In this document: positions 28,458-36,951 of the stretch, piece after piece
Numbering within the stretch: position 1 is the stretch's first letter
How the letters are laid out: the number at the start of each line of letters is the position of its first letter
Source of the DNA: Pseudooceanicola pacificus
GTDB taxonomy: Bacteria > Pseudomonadota > Alphaproteobacteria > Rhodobacterales > Rhodobacteraceae
NCBI RefSeq assembly: GCF_009789075.1
Contig: NZ_WNXQ01000014.1
Span: 1 to 64,000, forward strand
Direction: 5' to 3'
DNA: 64,000 nt
Translations under genes and position numbers: made by a program
Notes under the pieces: generated by a model
What the model was told of the DNA's origin: nothing
Seen by the model: only the letters and a program-made list of their open reading frames with translations
The model's database searches: none

Positions 28458-29281
28458 GTGCCTGGTTCCTCCTGCGAAAAGACATGTTCGGGGGCCGGGA
28501 AGCTGCGGGCGCGGACCTCCTGGGCGTAGGTGCGGATGGCGGTGCGGGCGTCGCTGGCAAGATCGCCATAGCGCTTGACGAACTTCGGCTTGAAGGCATC
28601 GAAAAGGCCCAGCATGTCGTCGATCACCAGGATCTGTCCGTCACAGCCTGAAGAGGCCCCGATGCCGACCGTGGGAATGTCGATACCCGCGGTGATCTGA
28701 TCCGCCAGAGCGGCGGGCACCTTTTCCAGCACGACCGAGAACGCCCCGGCGCGGGTCACCGCATGGGCGTCTTCCAGGATCCGGTCCGCATCCGCGCCGC
28801 GTCCCTGCACCTTATAGCCGCCTAGCGCGTTTACCGCCTGTGGCGTCAAGCCGATATGGGCCATGACGGGGATGCCGCGACCCACGATAAAGCGGACCGT
28901 CTCTTCCATATTCGCGCCGCCTTCCAGCTTGACAGCGCCGGCCCCGGTTTCCGCCATCAGTTTGGCGGCATTGCGAAAGGCCTGGGCCGGGCTTTCCTCA
29001 TAGCTGCCGAAGGGCATGTCGACGACCATCAGCGCGCGGCTGAGGCCACGGGCGACGGCGCGGCCGTGCAGCTCCATCATCTCCATCGTCACGCCGAGGG
29101 TCGAGGGCAGCCCGTGCAGCACCATGCCGACACTGTCACCGACCAGAACCAGATCGCAGTCCGCGTCCGCCAGCCGTGCCACGGGGGTCGTATAGGCGGT
29201 CAGGCAGACCAGCGGATCGGCCCCCTTGCGCGCACGGATGTCGGAGGCGGTGAGGCTGCGTTGTGGGGCGGATTGGCTCAT
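28451..29281 (-). CDS. panB: Ketopantoate hydroxymethyltransferase PanB
   Basis: 276 aa from the ATG at 29281, which has GGAGGA 7 nt upstream; the longer reading to 29338 lacks a ribosome-binding site. PanB makes ketopantoate from ketoisovalerate and methylene-tetrahydrofolate. Diagnostic segments are [57 protein letters not shown] and [11 protein letters not shown]. It is the first gene of panBC. panD and panE are not in the window. Confidence 0.97.
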   Translation of the reverse strand: MSQSAPQRSLTASDIRARKGADPLVCLTAYTTPVARLADADCDLVLVGDSVGMVLHGLPSTLGVTMEMMELHGRAVARGLSRALMVVDMPFGSYEESPAQAFRNAAKLMAETGAGAVKLEGGANMEETVRFIVGRGIPVMAHIGLTPQAVNALGGYKVQGRGADADRILEDAHAVTRAGAFSVVLEKVPAALADQITAGIDIPTVGIGASSGCDGQILVIDDMLGLFDAFKPKFVKRYGDLASDARTAIRTYAQEVRARSFPAPEHVFSQEEPGTC

Positions 29282-29405
29282 GTAGGTCCTCCTCAGACAG
29301 GCTTCCGTGGGGTTACCCGGTTCGACGTTATTTCGCAAGCGCAGCGTAATATTATTGCGTTTGAATATGAGAAAACGTCATACATGTGCGTGGTGGGTTG
29401 TGGGC

Positions 29406-30266
29406 TCAGAAGTCCAGTCCCAAGTCCAGCACCCGCGCCGAATGGGTCAGCGCCCCGGACGAAATATAGTCCACGCCTGTCGCCGCGACCTCGGCGATGC
29501 GGTCCAGCTTCATGTTGCCCGAGGCCTCCAGCACCACCTGGCGGGCGGTCATTTCCACCGCCTTCGAAAGCTTTTCCGTGTCCATGTTGTCCAGCAGAAC
29601 AACGTCTGCGCCGCCCTCGTCCAGCACCTCGGCCAGTTGGTCCAGCCGGTCGACCTCGATCTCGCAGCGGATCATGTGGGACGCCTGTGCCTTGACCGAC
29701 TGCAGCACCGGGCGGACGCCGCCGGCGGCGGCGATGTGGTTGTCCTTGATCAGGATCGCGTCGGACAGGCTGAAGCGGTGGTTCAACCCGCCGCCATGCA
29801 GCACGGCCTGCTTTTCCACGATGCGCAACCCCGGCGTGGTCTTGCGGGTGCAGGTCACGCGGGTGTCGGTGCCGCGCGTTTCCGCCACGAAGGCCGCGGT
29901 CAGCGTTGCGATCCCCGACATGCGTCCGGCAAAGTTCAGCGCGACCCTCTCGCCCGACAGGATCGAGGCCGCATCGCCTTTGATCTCCATCAGCAGGTCG
30001 CCCGGCGCGATCACGTCGCCATCGGCCTTGTGCGCGGTGATTTTCAGCGCCGGATCGACCAGCCGAAACGCCAGCGCGGCGATTTGCAGGCCCGAGACGA
30101 TCCCGGGTTCACGGGCGTTCAGCTGTGCGGAATAGGTGGTGCCGGCAGGGATGACCGTGCGGGTGGTGATGTCGCCATAGGTGCCCAGATCCTCCATCAG
30201 CGCGGCGCGGACGAGCGGTTCAAGGATCAGGTCGGGCAGTGGGGTCGATTTTGCACGGGGGCTCAT
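29406..30266 (-). CDS. nadC: Nicotinate-nucleotide (quinolinate) phosphoribosyltransferase NadC
   Basis: 286 aa. NadC turns quinolinate into nicotinate mononucleotide. The family motifs RVALNFAGRMSGIATLTAAF, TRKTTPGLRIVEKQAVLHGG, HRFSLSDAILIKDNHI and EIEVDRLDQLAEVLDEGGAD with LLDNM are intact, including the phosphoribosyl-binding region near the end (LEASGNMKLD). It is the last gene of nadABC and overlaps nadB by 4 nt. Confidence 0.97.
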   Translation of the reverse strand: MSPRAKSTPLPDLILEPLVRAALMEDLGTYGDITTRTVIPAGTTYSAQLNAREPGIVSGLQIAALAFRLVDPALKITAHKADGDVIAPGDLLMEIKGDAASILSGERVALNFAGRMSGIATLTAAFVAETRGTDTRVTCTRKTTPGLRIVEKQAVLHGGGLNHRFSLSDAILIKDNHIAAAGGVRPVLQSVKAQASHMIRCEIEVDRLDQLAEVLDEGGADVVLLDNMDTEKLSKAVEMTARQVVLEASGNMKLDRIAEVAATGVDYISSGALTHSARVLDLGLDF

Positions 30267-31846
30267 GCCGGTTCCTTTCGGGTCGTGGTGTCGCGGATCG
30301 CCAGCGCGTCGTTCAGAGTCATCAGTGACCGGGTGCCGGATGCGCCGTCGGGCTGGGGAAAGTCCGACCGGAAATGCGCGCCCCGGCTTTCGCGGCGCAT
30401 CAGCGCGGCGGCGGCGATCAGGGTGGCGGTGGCGGTCATGTTCTTTAGCGTCTCGCAGCCGGGTTGCGCGGCTTCGATCGCGGCGATCTGTGCCAGCGTC
30501 CGGTTCAGGCCATCTGCGGTACGGATCACGCCCGCGCCATCGGTCATCGCCTGCCGCAGCCGTGCGACCAGCGCAGGGTCAGGCGTTTCCGCCGGCAGAA
30601 GGTCGGGCAGGGTGACGGGCGCGACATCCGTGGGCGAAGGGAGCGTGGCATCAATCGCCAGCGCGCAGCGGCGGCCATAGACCAGCGCTTCAAGCAGCCC
30701 GTTCGAGGCCAGACGGTTCGCCCCGTGCAACCCGGTCGAGGCGACCTCTCCACAGGCCCAGAGGCCGGGCAGGGTGCTGGCCCCTTCCGCATCCGTCGCC
30801 ACGCCGCCCATGTGGTAATGCGCGGCGGCGGCCACGGGGATGACCTGTGTCACCGGGTCCAGACCTGCCTGCTGGCAGGCGGCGGCGACGGCGGGGAAAT
30901 CTGTCAGGATCTTTGCGCCAAGGGCGGTGCGGGTGTCTAGCGCGGGGGCCAGCCCTGCCTGCGTCTGGGCATAGACGGCGCGGGCGACGATGTCGCGCGG
31001 GGCCAGTTCCGCGTCGGGGTGGGCGTCCAGCATGAAGCGCTCGCCCTGTCGGTTGATCAGCGTGGCCCCTTCGCCGCGCAATGCCTCGGTCGCCAGCGGG
31101 GCAGGGTCCAGCCCGCAGGCCATGGCGGTCGGGTGGAACTGGACGAATTCGGCGTCGGCGATCTGGGCACCGGCGCGGGCGGCCATGCCGATCACCTGCC
31201 CCCGGATGCGCGGCGGATTGGTCGTGAGGGCATAAAGCCCGCCAGATCCGCCCCCGGCCAGCAACACGGCGGTGCCGCGCAGGGTGACGCAGGCGCTTTG
31301 GCCGGTATCGCAGCGGGCGACGGCCACGCCGGTGACACGGCCCTGAGCAACTTCAAGCCCCGTGGCCATCACGCCTTCGAGCACCTGGATGTGGTCGGCC
31401 TCGCGCACCTGTACGGTCAGGGCGCGCATGATCTCGGCCCCTGCCTGATCGCCCTGAACCCGCACCACGCGGGCGAAACTATGCGCCGCCTCGCGCGACA
31501 GAACATATGATCCGTCGGCTGTGCGGTCGAAGGGCGTGCCCAGCCGGGTCAGGTCAAGGATGTGAGCGCGCGCCTCGGCGGTGATGGACGTGGCGACAGT
31601 CGGATCGACGGTACCGGCCCCGGCGGTGACGGTATCGCGGGCATGAGCCTCGGCGCTGTCCGCCGGGTCCATCGCCGCCGCCACGCCGCCCTGCGCCCAG
31701 GCCGAGGACGCGCCCGTTCCCAAAGCCTCGGGAGAGATCATCAACACCGGACGCGGGGCCAGTTTCAGCGCCGCATATTGCGCCGCCAGTCCCGCGCCGA
31801 CGATGATCACGCGGCCCGTTTCGATCGGCGTTTCGATCGGGGTCAT
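30263..31846 (-). CDS. nadB: L-aspartate oxidase NadB
   Basis: 527 aa. NadB oxidises L-aspartate to iminoaspartate with FAD. The N-terminal FAD-binding loop VGAGLAAQYAALKL, the SSAWAQGGVAAAMDPADS segment, FVQFHPTA and the active-site region GGVATDAEGASTLPGLWACG and HGANRLASNGLLEALVYGRR are all present. It starts 4 bp after the nadA stop and overlaps nadC by 4 nt, so the three are a tight operon. Confidence 0.96.
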   Translation of the reverse strand: MTPIETPIETGRVIIVGAGLAAQYAALKLAPRPVLMISPEALGTGASSAWAQGGVAAAMDPADSAEAHARDTVTAGAGTVDPTVATSITAEARAHILDLTRLGTPFDRTADGSYVLSREAAHSFARVVRVQGDQAGAEIMRALTVQVREADHIQVLEGVMATGLEVAQGRVTGVAVARCDTGQSACVTLRGTAVLLAGGGSGGLYALTTNPPRIRGQVIGMAARAGAQIADAEFVQFHPTAMACGLDPAPLATEALRGEGATLINRQGERFMLDAHPDAELAPRDIVARAVYAQTQAGLAPALDTRTALGAKILTDFPAVAAACQQAGLDPVTQVIPVAAAAHYHMGGVATDAEGASTLPGLWACGEVASTGLHGANRLASNGLLEALVYGRRCALAIDATLPSPTDVAPVTLPDLLPAETPDPALVARLRQAMTDGAGVIRTADGLNRTLAQIAAIEAAQPGCETLKNMTATATLIAAAALMRRESRGAHFRSDFPQPDGASGTRSLMTLNDALAIRDTTTRKEPA

Positions 31847-31850
31847 CGCC

Positions 31851-32903
31851 CTAGCCGGCCATTTTTGCGGACAGATCGATCATGCGCTGAACGGCAACGC
31901 GGGCCTTGTCGGCGATCTCCGGGTCGACCTCGACCGCGCCTTCCATCGTGTGCAGCGACCACAGCACCTTTTCCAGCGTGATCTTCTTCATGTAGGGGCA
32001 CATGTTGCAGGGGCCCACGAAATCCACATCCGGCAGCGCGTCCGAGATGTTCGAGGCCATCGAACATTCGGTCACGAGCATCGCCTTTTCCGGCCGCTGC
32101 TGCGTCACGTAGTCGATGATGCCGCTGGTCGAACCGGAAAAATCGGCCTCGACCACCACATCGGGCGGGCATTCGGGATGCGCGATGATCCTTGTGCCGG
32201 GGTTCCATTCGCGGAAATCCCGCAGATCCTGCGCGGTGTACTGTTCGTGCACGATGCAGGCACCGTCCCACCACACGATGTTTTTCTCGGGCACGAGATT
32301 GGCGATGTTCTGCGCCAGATATTTGTCCGGCGTCATGATGACCGTGTCGCTGTCCATCCCGCGCACGATCTGCACCGCGTTGGAGGAGGTGCAGCAGATG
32401 TCGGATGCGGCCTTCACCTCGGCGGTGGTGTTCACATAGGTGACGACCGGCGCGCCCGGATATTTAGCGCGCATTTCCGCGATGCCCTCCGCGGTGATGC
32501 TTTCGGCCAGCGAACAGCCGGCCTCCATGTCGGGGATCAGCACCGTCTTCGCGGGGTTTAGGATCTTGGACGTCTCGGCCATGAAATGCACACCGCATTG
32601 CACGATCACGTCGGCCTTCACCTTCGTCGCCTCGATCGCCAGCTGAAGGCTGTCGCCGACCACGTCCGCGATGCCGTGATAGATTTCGGGCGTCATGTAG
32701 TTATGCGCCAGGATGACCGCGTTGCGATCCTTCTTGAGCTGATTGATCGCCGCGACATAGGGCGCATAGATCGCCCAGTCGGGGGGCGTCACGACACGGT
32801 CCATCCGGGCGTAGATGTCAGCATGTGCCGTGGCGATGTCGGTGGACGGAGAGAGATCGTAGTGATCGGCGAGTTCGGCGCGCAGCGCGATCTGGTCGAG
32901 CAA
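31851..32903 (-). CDS. nadA: Quinolinate synthase NadA
   Basis: 350 aa from a TTG at 32903, which has AGGAA 8 nt upstream and starts the protein at MLDQIALRAELAD, where homologues begin. A further in-frame TTG at 33005 would add 34 unlikely Arg/Pro-rich residues. NadA condenses iminoaspartate with dihydroxyacetone phosphate to quinolinate using a [4Fe-4S] cluster; the three cysteine ligand regions are visible in QCGVHFMAET, ICCTSSNAV and GPCNMCPYMK. It is the first gene of nadABC. Confidence 0.95.
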   Translation of the reverse strand: MLDQIALRAELADHYDLSPSTDIATAHADIYARMDRVVTPPDWAIYAPYVAAINQLKKDRNAVILAHNYMTPEIYHGIADVVGDSLQLAIEATKVKADVIVQCGVHFMAETSKILNPAKTVLIPDMEAGCSLAESITAEGIAEMRAKYPGAPVVTYVNTTAEVKAASDICCTSSNAVQIVRGMDSDTVIMTPDKYLAQNIANLVPEKNIVWWDGACIVHEQYTAQDLRDFREWNPGTRIIAHPECPPDVVVEADFSGSTSGIIDYVTQQRPEKAMLVTECSMASNISDALPDVDFVGPCNMCPYMKKITLEKVLWSLHTMEGAVEVDPEIADKARVAVQRMIDLSAKMAG

Positions 32904-33076
32904 GAGCGGAGTTCCTGAGGTTATTTCGGGTCGACGCGGAGGGCGCGACCGCACGCGGGTGGTGTCGGCTGGGAGGTGTTTACGGGCCGGCTTACCTAAG
33001 GGCAAGTGTGCGGGTCGTCATATTTCAATGACGCACGCTAACATGTACCGAAAGCCACCGTCATACGATTATGGGC

Positions 33077-34258
33077 TCAGATGTCGGTGCGCGGGCAAGT
33101 CTTTGAATCCGGTCCAGAGGCGAAGCGGGCTTTCAGCAGGCATTCGTCGTATTCCGAGCGAACCTCGGAATCGAACACGATGCCGCCGCCTACGTTGAAG
33201 ACGGCCTCTCCGCCTGCGTGCAGTGTGAGGGTGCGAATGGCAACATTGAAGCGCATCTCGCCGGACGGAGCGATGAACCCAATGGCCCCACAATAGATGT
33301 CACGCGGACGACTTTCCAGCGCACGCAGGATCTGCATCGCACGGATCTTCGGAGCTCCGGTGATCGAGCCGCAGGGAAAGAGCGCAGTGAAAGTATCGGA
33401 GACGGTCGTCCCCAGTGCCAGCCGCGCCCGAACGCGGCTGACCATCTGATGCACTGTGGGATAACTTTCGATCCGGAACAGCTCGGGTACATGCAGCGTG
33501 CCCAATTGGCAGATGCGCGAGATATCGTTGCGCAACAGGTCGACGATCATCAGGTTCTCGGCTTGGTTTTTCCCGTCCTGTCGCAAGGTCTCGGCCAGGG
33601 CGGCGTCTGCCTCGGGCGTCGATCCGCGCCGGATAGTGCCTTTCATCGGATGTGTCTCGATCCAGTCTTCCGCGTCTACCTGGAAGAACAGTTCAGGCGA
33701 CCGTGAGAGGATGATGGGCCCACCCAAGTCGACCAGGGCAGCATAGCGGACCGGCTGCCTGGCGGTCATTTCTTCGAACAGCGCTATCGGATCTCCCGAC
33801 CATCGCGCGGAGAACGGGAAAGTCAGGTTCGCCTGGTAGCAATCGCCTGTGCGAAGGTGTCGGTGAACCCTTTCGAAGCGCGACCTGTAATTCTCGAAGG
33901 CCCATTCTGGCCGGACATCCGTCAAAGTCGCCTTGCCTGTTGCCCGTGTCCCGACCGATCCAGTCTCGGGCGCGTTGAAGACCCCAATGAGCACGAGCGG
34001 CAGGCGGCGGCCTCCGGGCATGATGTCACGCAATTTCGGCTCGAGAGCGTAACCGGCCTCGTAGCTCACGTAACCGGCACACCATTTCCCTGCCGCACGT
34101 GTGCGTTCCATTCGGTCGAGCGCGGCCTGGACTTCGTCCAGATGGTCGGCGCGGATCACCTCGCGTGGTGTGGCGAACCGCATCTCGGTACCGGCGAGGT
34201 CATCGCGCAGCAGAATGCTTGGCCCGTCCGCGCGATAGGCTGCTTCAGGCCTGTCCAT
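33077..34258 (-). CDS. pabB: Aminodeoxychorismate synthase component I, PabB
   Basis: 393 aa. PabB amidates chorismate toward p-aminobenzoate for folate synthesis. The chorismate-binding core shows HPMKGTIRRGSTPEADAA, AENLMIVDLLRNDISRIC, VHQMVSRVRARL, FPCGSITGAPKIRAMQIL and GAIGFIAPSG with FNVAIRTL and GGGIVFDS. The shortened N-terminal domain is typical of alphaproteobacterial PabB. It lacks a fused PabC domain, and pabA and pabC are not in the window. The upstream Dabb gene overlaps its start by 14 nt, suggesting co-transcription. Confidence 0.92.
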   Translation of the reverse strand: MDRPEAAYRADGPSILLRDDLAGTEMRFATPREVIRADHLDEVQAALDRMERTRAAGKWCAGYVSYEAGYALEPKLRDIMPGGRRLPLVLIGVFNAPETGSVGTRATGKATLTDVRPEWAFENYRSRFERVHRHLRTGDCYQANLTFPFSARWSGDPIALFEEMTARQPVRYAALVDLGGPIILSRSPELFFQVDAEDWIETHPMKGTIRRGSTPEADAALAETLRQDGKNQAENLMIVDLLRNDISRICQLGTLHVPELFRIESYPTVHQMVSRVRARLALGTTVSDTFTALFPCGSITGAPKIRAMQILRALESRPRDIYCGAIGFIAPSGEMRFNVAIRTLTLHAGGEAVFNVGGGIVFDSEVRSEYDECLLKARFASGPDSKTCPRTDI

Positions 34259-34562
34259 CGGGAGCCGTGAAGGCCTGGGCCTGATCGTAGTCCACCGCGA
34301 AGCGCAGTTCGCGCAGGGGTTTCACCCGGCGGATCGATTCCGCGTAGGTTTCGTGCGCCTTGTAGGCAGCCAGAGCCGCATCATTGGCGAATTCGCCATA
34401 GACGACGACGTCGATTTCCTTGCTGTTCGGATCTGACTTCCGATTGAGCGAGATTTCGAGGTGCTGGGCATAAGGGATGCCGGTGAGCATCTGGAGCCCT
34501 TTTCTGATGGATTCGATATTGTCGTTGTTGATGGCGGTGAAGAAGACGATGTGGCGGATCAT
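34245..34562 (-). CDS. Dabb (stress-responsive α/β barrel) domain protein
   Basis: 105 aa from the ATG at 34562; the longer frame upstream has no support. It begins MIRHIVFFTAINNDNIESIR and contains LQMLTGIPYAQHLEISLNRK, YGEFANDAALAAYKAHETY and the closing V-x-P-L-R-E segment, the pattern of Dabb-domain proteins. These are small dimeric ferredoxin-like barrels of poorly defined role. It overlaps pabB by 14 bp and probably leads the pabB transcript. Confidence 0.78.
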   Translation of the reverse strand: MIRHIVFFTAINNDNIESIRKGLQMLTGIPYAQHLEISLNRKSDPNSKEIDVVVYGEFANDAALAAYKAHETYAESIRRVKPLRELRFAVDYDQAQAFTAPDGQA

Positions 34563-34730
34563 GGCAATCCCGGTTGGTTTCTGAGAACATGCGGATGCTC
34601 CCGACGCGTGGCCCGGAGTCGTCCGCAGACCGAGTTGTAGGGTCTGCCTCGCGTCGTTCAACCGGATAGTGCTGGGTCATAAAGGTGTGTGTCACCTGAC
34701 CCTAGCCTGCCTTCTGGTCCTTCTCTGACC

Positions 34731-34875
34731 GGCGTCGCGCCATTCAAGAAGACTGTTGCCGACTACGATACGGCACCCAAACGCGACCACGGCTTCAACG
34801 TCGACCTCGGCAAGGATGCATATGAGGACGATCCGTCCCTGCAGGCCACAATTTGTGGTCCCAAAGGCGCTGGCC
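34731..34875 (+). pseudogene. DUF736-like fragment, second copy
   Basis: The frame reads GVAPFKKTVADYDTAPKRDH followed by GFNVDLGKDAYEDDPSLQAT and ICGPKGAG. It aligns with the fragment at 172-333 (RDHGFN, LGK, the DD-x-SLQA and GPK blocks are shared). It has no proper start and runs into unrelated sequence, so it is a remnant. The two related fragments bracket 34 kb of repABC, defence and cofactor genes. Confidence 0.5.
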
Positions 34876-34947
34876 TGCTCCCCTTGGTGTCCGCGTACTT
34901 CAGCTCGTTCTGTTTAGGTTTTGTCGTCGGATCGGTCCGGGTCTGCC

Positions 34948-35064
34948 CTAGATGCGGGAAAATTCTATCGGCAAGTTCGGTCCGCCAGACAAGAAATCGC
35001 CACTGATCTGAAGAGTTCGTGGGTCCCACTGGAGAGAACCCCATGCCAATATACCAATCTTCAT
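34948..35064 (-). pseudogene. Truncated conserved hypothetical gene, N-terminal end
   Basis: From ATG 35064, with GAGGAC upstream, the minus strand reads MKIGILAWGSLQWDPRTLQI, then SGDFLSGGPNLPIEF and SRI before a stop. Conserved bacterial proteins of unknown function begin with the same LAWGSL-x-WDP and GP-x-LP-x-EF-S/A-R-I pattern and continue much further. Only about 38 residues survive here. Confidence 0.55.
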
Positions 35065-35202
35065 TCGTCCTCGACTTTGGATATGGGTTCTCCTTTGTCT
35101 TCTAGCGCGGTTATTCACTTGTCTATGGGTGCATGTGTCCACCACTCGACTTGCAAGGAACCAAACCGGCTTCCAGTCGCTGAAGGCGTTAGGCCTATGA
35201 AA

Positions 35203-35234
35203 TGGTGCGGACAGCGGGACTCGAACTCGCACGC
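35203..35234 (-). pseudogene. tRNA-Leu(UAA), 3' part, cut off by an IS insertion
   Basis: On the minus strand this segment gives the T-arm (GTTCGAGTCC), the acceptor 3' strand TGTCCGC and the encoded ACCA end. The acceptor pairs perfectly with GCGGACA of the 5' part at 36602. Positions 35230-35234 are one copy of the CACGC target duplication. The T-stem has one A-C mismatch, which may be original or later decay. Confidence 0.88.
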
Positions 35235-35290
35235 TGAACTGGCCCCCGTTTCGCCCGGACACTTGGGCATAACCATGGAGGCTTAGGCAT

Positions 35291-35686
35291 ATGCCTAAGC
35301 ACGTGCTTATGTCTGACTACGAGATCATCACCGATGGCGGCCGTCGGCGCCGCTGGTCCGCTGCCGAGAAGATGCGGATCGTCGAGGAGACCCTGGAGGA
35401 CGGCGCCAGCATCTCGGTCGTGGCGCGCCGCAATGGCGTTGCTCCGAACCTGCTGTATCGTTGGCGTCGCCTGATGCTGGATGGGGGAGCCGTTGCCGTG
35501 TCCGAAGATGATGACGTGACCAGCAATCGGGCCGTTCGCCAGATGGAGGATCGCATCCGCGAGCTGGAGCGGCAGCTCGGGCGCAAGACGCTCGAGGTCG
35601 AGATCCTCAAGGAGGCTCTGGACAAAACGCGCTCAAAAAAACGGATGTGGCTTGCGAAGTCGCAGCCGAAGGACGGTTTCCGGTGA
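35291..35686 (+). CDS. IS3-family transposase OrfA
   Basis: 131 aa (an internal ATG at 35309 gives 125). Helix-turn-helix residues occupy the N-terminal half (RRRWSAAEKMRIVEETLEDG, then SISVVARRNGVAPNLLYRWR), followed by a leucine-zipper-like coiled coil (EDRIRELERQLGRKTLEVEI). It provides DNA binding. Near its end the run A7 (35635-35641) reads A-AAA-AAA in this frame, a classical -1 slip site leading into the orfB frame for the fused transposase. Confidence 0.93.
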   Translation: MPKHVLMSDYEIITDGGRRRRWSAAEKMRIVEETLEDGASISVVARRNGVAPNLLYRWRRLMLDGGAVAVSEDDDVTSNRAVRQMEDRIRELERQLGRKTLEVEILKEALDKTRSKKRMWLAKSQPKDGFR

Positions 35687-36516
35687 AGGTGGTGGCAGAG
35701 ACTTTGGGCGTCTCCCGTTCCAACCTCCATGCCCGGATGACCGGGAGCACGAAGCCGCGTCGGCGCTACCATAAAGCGCAAGACGCGGCGGTTCTGCCGC
35801 TGGTCACCGCGCTGGTCGCGGCGCGCCCAACCTACGGCTACCGCCGCATCACGGCGCTCCTGAACCGGCAGCTCCGGGCGAACGGCGCCCCGCCCATCAA
35901 CCATAAGCGAGTCTACCGCATCATGCAGGCGCACAATCTCCTGCTGGCTCGCAGATACACAGAGCGGCCGGACCTGACCCACGAGGGCAAGGTGGTCACG
36001 ATGCGCTCGAACATCCGCTGGTGCTCGGACGGCTTCGAGTTCACCTGCTGGAACGGCGACGTGGTTCGTGGCGCCTTCATCATCGACGCGCACGACCGGG
36101 AGATCATCTCCTGGCGAGCCGTGGTGAACGCTGGCATCAGTGGCTCGGACATCCGCGACATGATGCTGGAGGCGGTCGAGCGGCGGTTTGGAACCTACAG
36201 GGCACATCATCCGGTCGAAATGCTGAGCGACAATGGCTCGCCATACATCGCGAAGGAGACACGCATCTTCGCTCGTCAGCTCGGCCTGAAGCCTTGCTTC
36301 ACGCCGGTGAAGAGCCCGCAGAGCAATGGCATCTCGGAAGCCTTCGTGAAGACGCTGAAGCGGGACTACGTCCATGTGACGCCGCTCCCGGATGCCGCTA
36401 CAGTGCTCGGATTGATCGCCGGGTGGTTCGAGGACTACAACGATAACCACCCGCACTCAGGGCTGAAGATGCGCTCGCCCCGCGAGTTCATCGCAGCTCA
36501 AACCGCAACTGCCTGA
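35647..36516 (+). CDS. IS3-family transposase OrfB (DDE integrase)
   Basis: 289 aa in the -1 frame relative to orfA; it is normally made as an OrfAB fusion. The HTH_21-like segment ARPTYGYRRITALLNRQLRA precedes the integrase core with the DDE residues in RWCSDGFEFTCW, LSDNGSPYIA and QSNGISEAFVKTLKRDY. The C-terminal HSGLKMRSPREFI is standard. The gene appears intact, so the element could still be mobile. Confidence 0.93.
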   Translation: MACEVAAEGRFPVKVVAETLGVSRSNLHARMTGSTKPRRRYHKAQDAAVLPLVTALVAARPTYGYRRITALLNRQLRANGAPPINHKRVYRIMQAHNLLLARRYTERPDLTHEGKVVTMRSNIRWCSDGFEFTCWNGDVVRGAFIIDAHDREIISWRAVVNAGISGSDIRDMMLEAVERRFGTYRAHHPVEMLSDNGSPYIAKETRIFARQLGLKPCFTPVKSPQSNGISEAFVKTLKRDYVHVTPLPDAATVLGLIAGWFEDYNDNHPHSGLKMRSPREFIAAQTATA

Positions 36517-36543
36517 GTGTCCGGCGAAACGGGGGCAAGACCA

Positions 36544-36602
36544 CACGCTCGATTGAGCAGGAGATTTTAAGTCTCCGGTGTCTACCATTCCACCATGTCC
36601 GC
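36544..36602 (-). pseudogene. tRNA-Leu(UAA), 5' part, cut off by an IS insertion
   Basis: On the minus strand from 36602 this gives the acceptor 5' strand GCGGACA, the D-arm GTGG-AATGGTAGAC, the anticodon stem GGAGA/TCTCC with loop CTTAAAA (anticodon UAA) and most of the long variable arm GCTC-AATC-GAGC. Joining it to 35203-35229 across one CACGC copy rebuilds an 86-nt class II tRNA-Leu. It sits 1 nt from the adjacent CAU tRNA, so the two formed a tRNA pair. Confidence 0.9.
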
Positions 36603-36603
36603 G

Positions 36604-36679
36604 TGGTGCCTCGGGCAGGATTCGAACCTGCGACCTAACCGTTATGAGCGGTCAACTCTAACCGCTGAGCTACCGAGGC
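36604..36679 (-). tRNA. tRNA with CAU anticodon (elongator Met or Ile2)
   Basis: A 76-nt cloverleaf on the minus strand: acceptor GCCTCGG / CCGAGGC plus ACCA, D-arm GCTC-AGCGGTTA-GAGT, anticodon stem GACCG/CGGTT with loop CTCATAA (CAU) and T-arm GCAGG-TTCGAAT-CCTGC. CAU can be elongator Met or the Ile2 tRNA modified by TilS; sequence alone does not settle it. The initiator is excluded because the acceptor starts with a paired G-C. It lies directly upstream of the split tRNA-Leu. Confidence 0.9.
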
Positions 36680-36951
36680 ACGTGGGGATCACTAAATGAG
36701 CGAATTCGGTGTCTTGCTCAAGGATCTTAGGGTCAGCTTGGCGCGATTTCTGGGCTTCCGCTGGACTGATGCCGAAAGGCACTTCGTGTCAGTGATATGA
36801 AAAAAGTAAAAGCAAGCTTTGGGTTTTGCCGGATCCAGAGTCACGGAATGGGGGTCTGGCAGGGTTCTGGACGGACCCTGCCGTCCCCTCCAAGGGTGTT
36901 TTCCTGACGGTACCTCCGGGTCTGCACACTTACCAGACATCGGAGATCATC
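36680..36951. other. Leader region between the tRNA pair and ardC
   Basis: No gene is supported. It should hold the tRNA promoter (minus strand) and the ardC promoter (plus strand). The piece 36800-36830 (AAAAGCAAGCTTTGGG) resembles the leader motif found before other genes in this region. Confidence 0.45.

Larger units (their letters stand above)
34563..35202. other. Debris region between pabB/Dabb and the split tRNA-Leu
   Basis: No intact gene. The region holds a decayed DUF736-like fragment (34731-34875, plus strand) and the truncated start of a second gene (34948-35064, minus strand). The remainder shows nothing I can identify. Confidence 0.6.
35235..36543 (+). mobile_element. IS3-family (IS2-group-like) insertion sequence, complete, inside tRNA-Leu
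   Basis: 1309 bp. The left end begins TGAACTGGCCCCCGTTTCGC; the right end read inward begins TGGTCTTGCCCCCGTTTCGC, so the terminal repeats share a long GCCCCCGTTTCGCC-GGACA core. Perfect 5-bp direct repeats CACGC flank it (35230-35234 and 36544-36548). It carries orfA and orfB joined by an A7 slippery site. A 20-bp perfect palindrome (35281-35300) lies at the start of orfA. Confidence 0.93.

Noticed and set aside
32903..33005. Longer NadA N-terminus
   Set aside because: The extra 34 residues are Arg/Pro-rich without a ribosome-binding site at their start, while the TTG at 32903 has AGGAA at good spacing and matches the family start.
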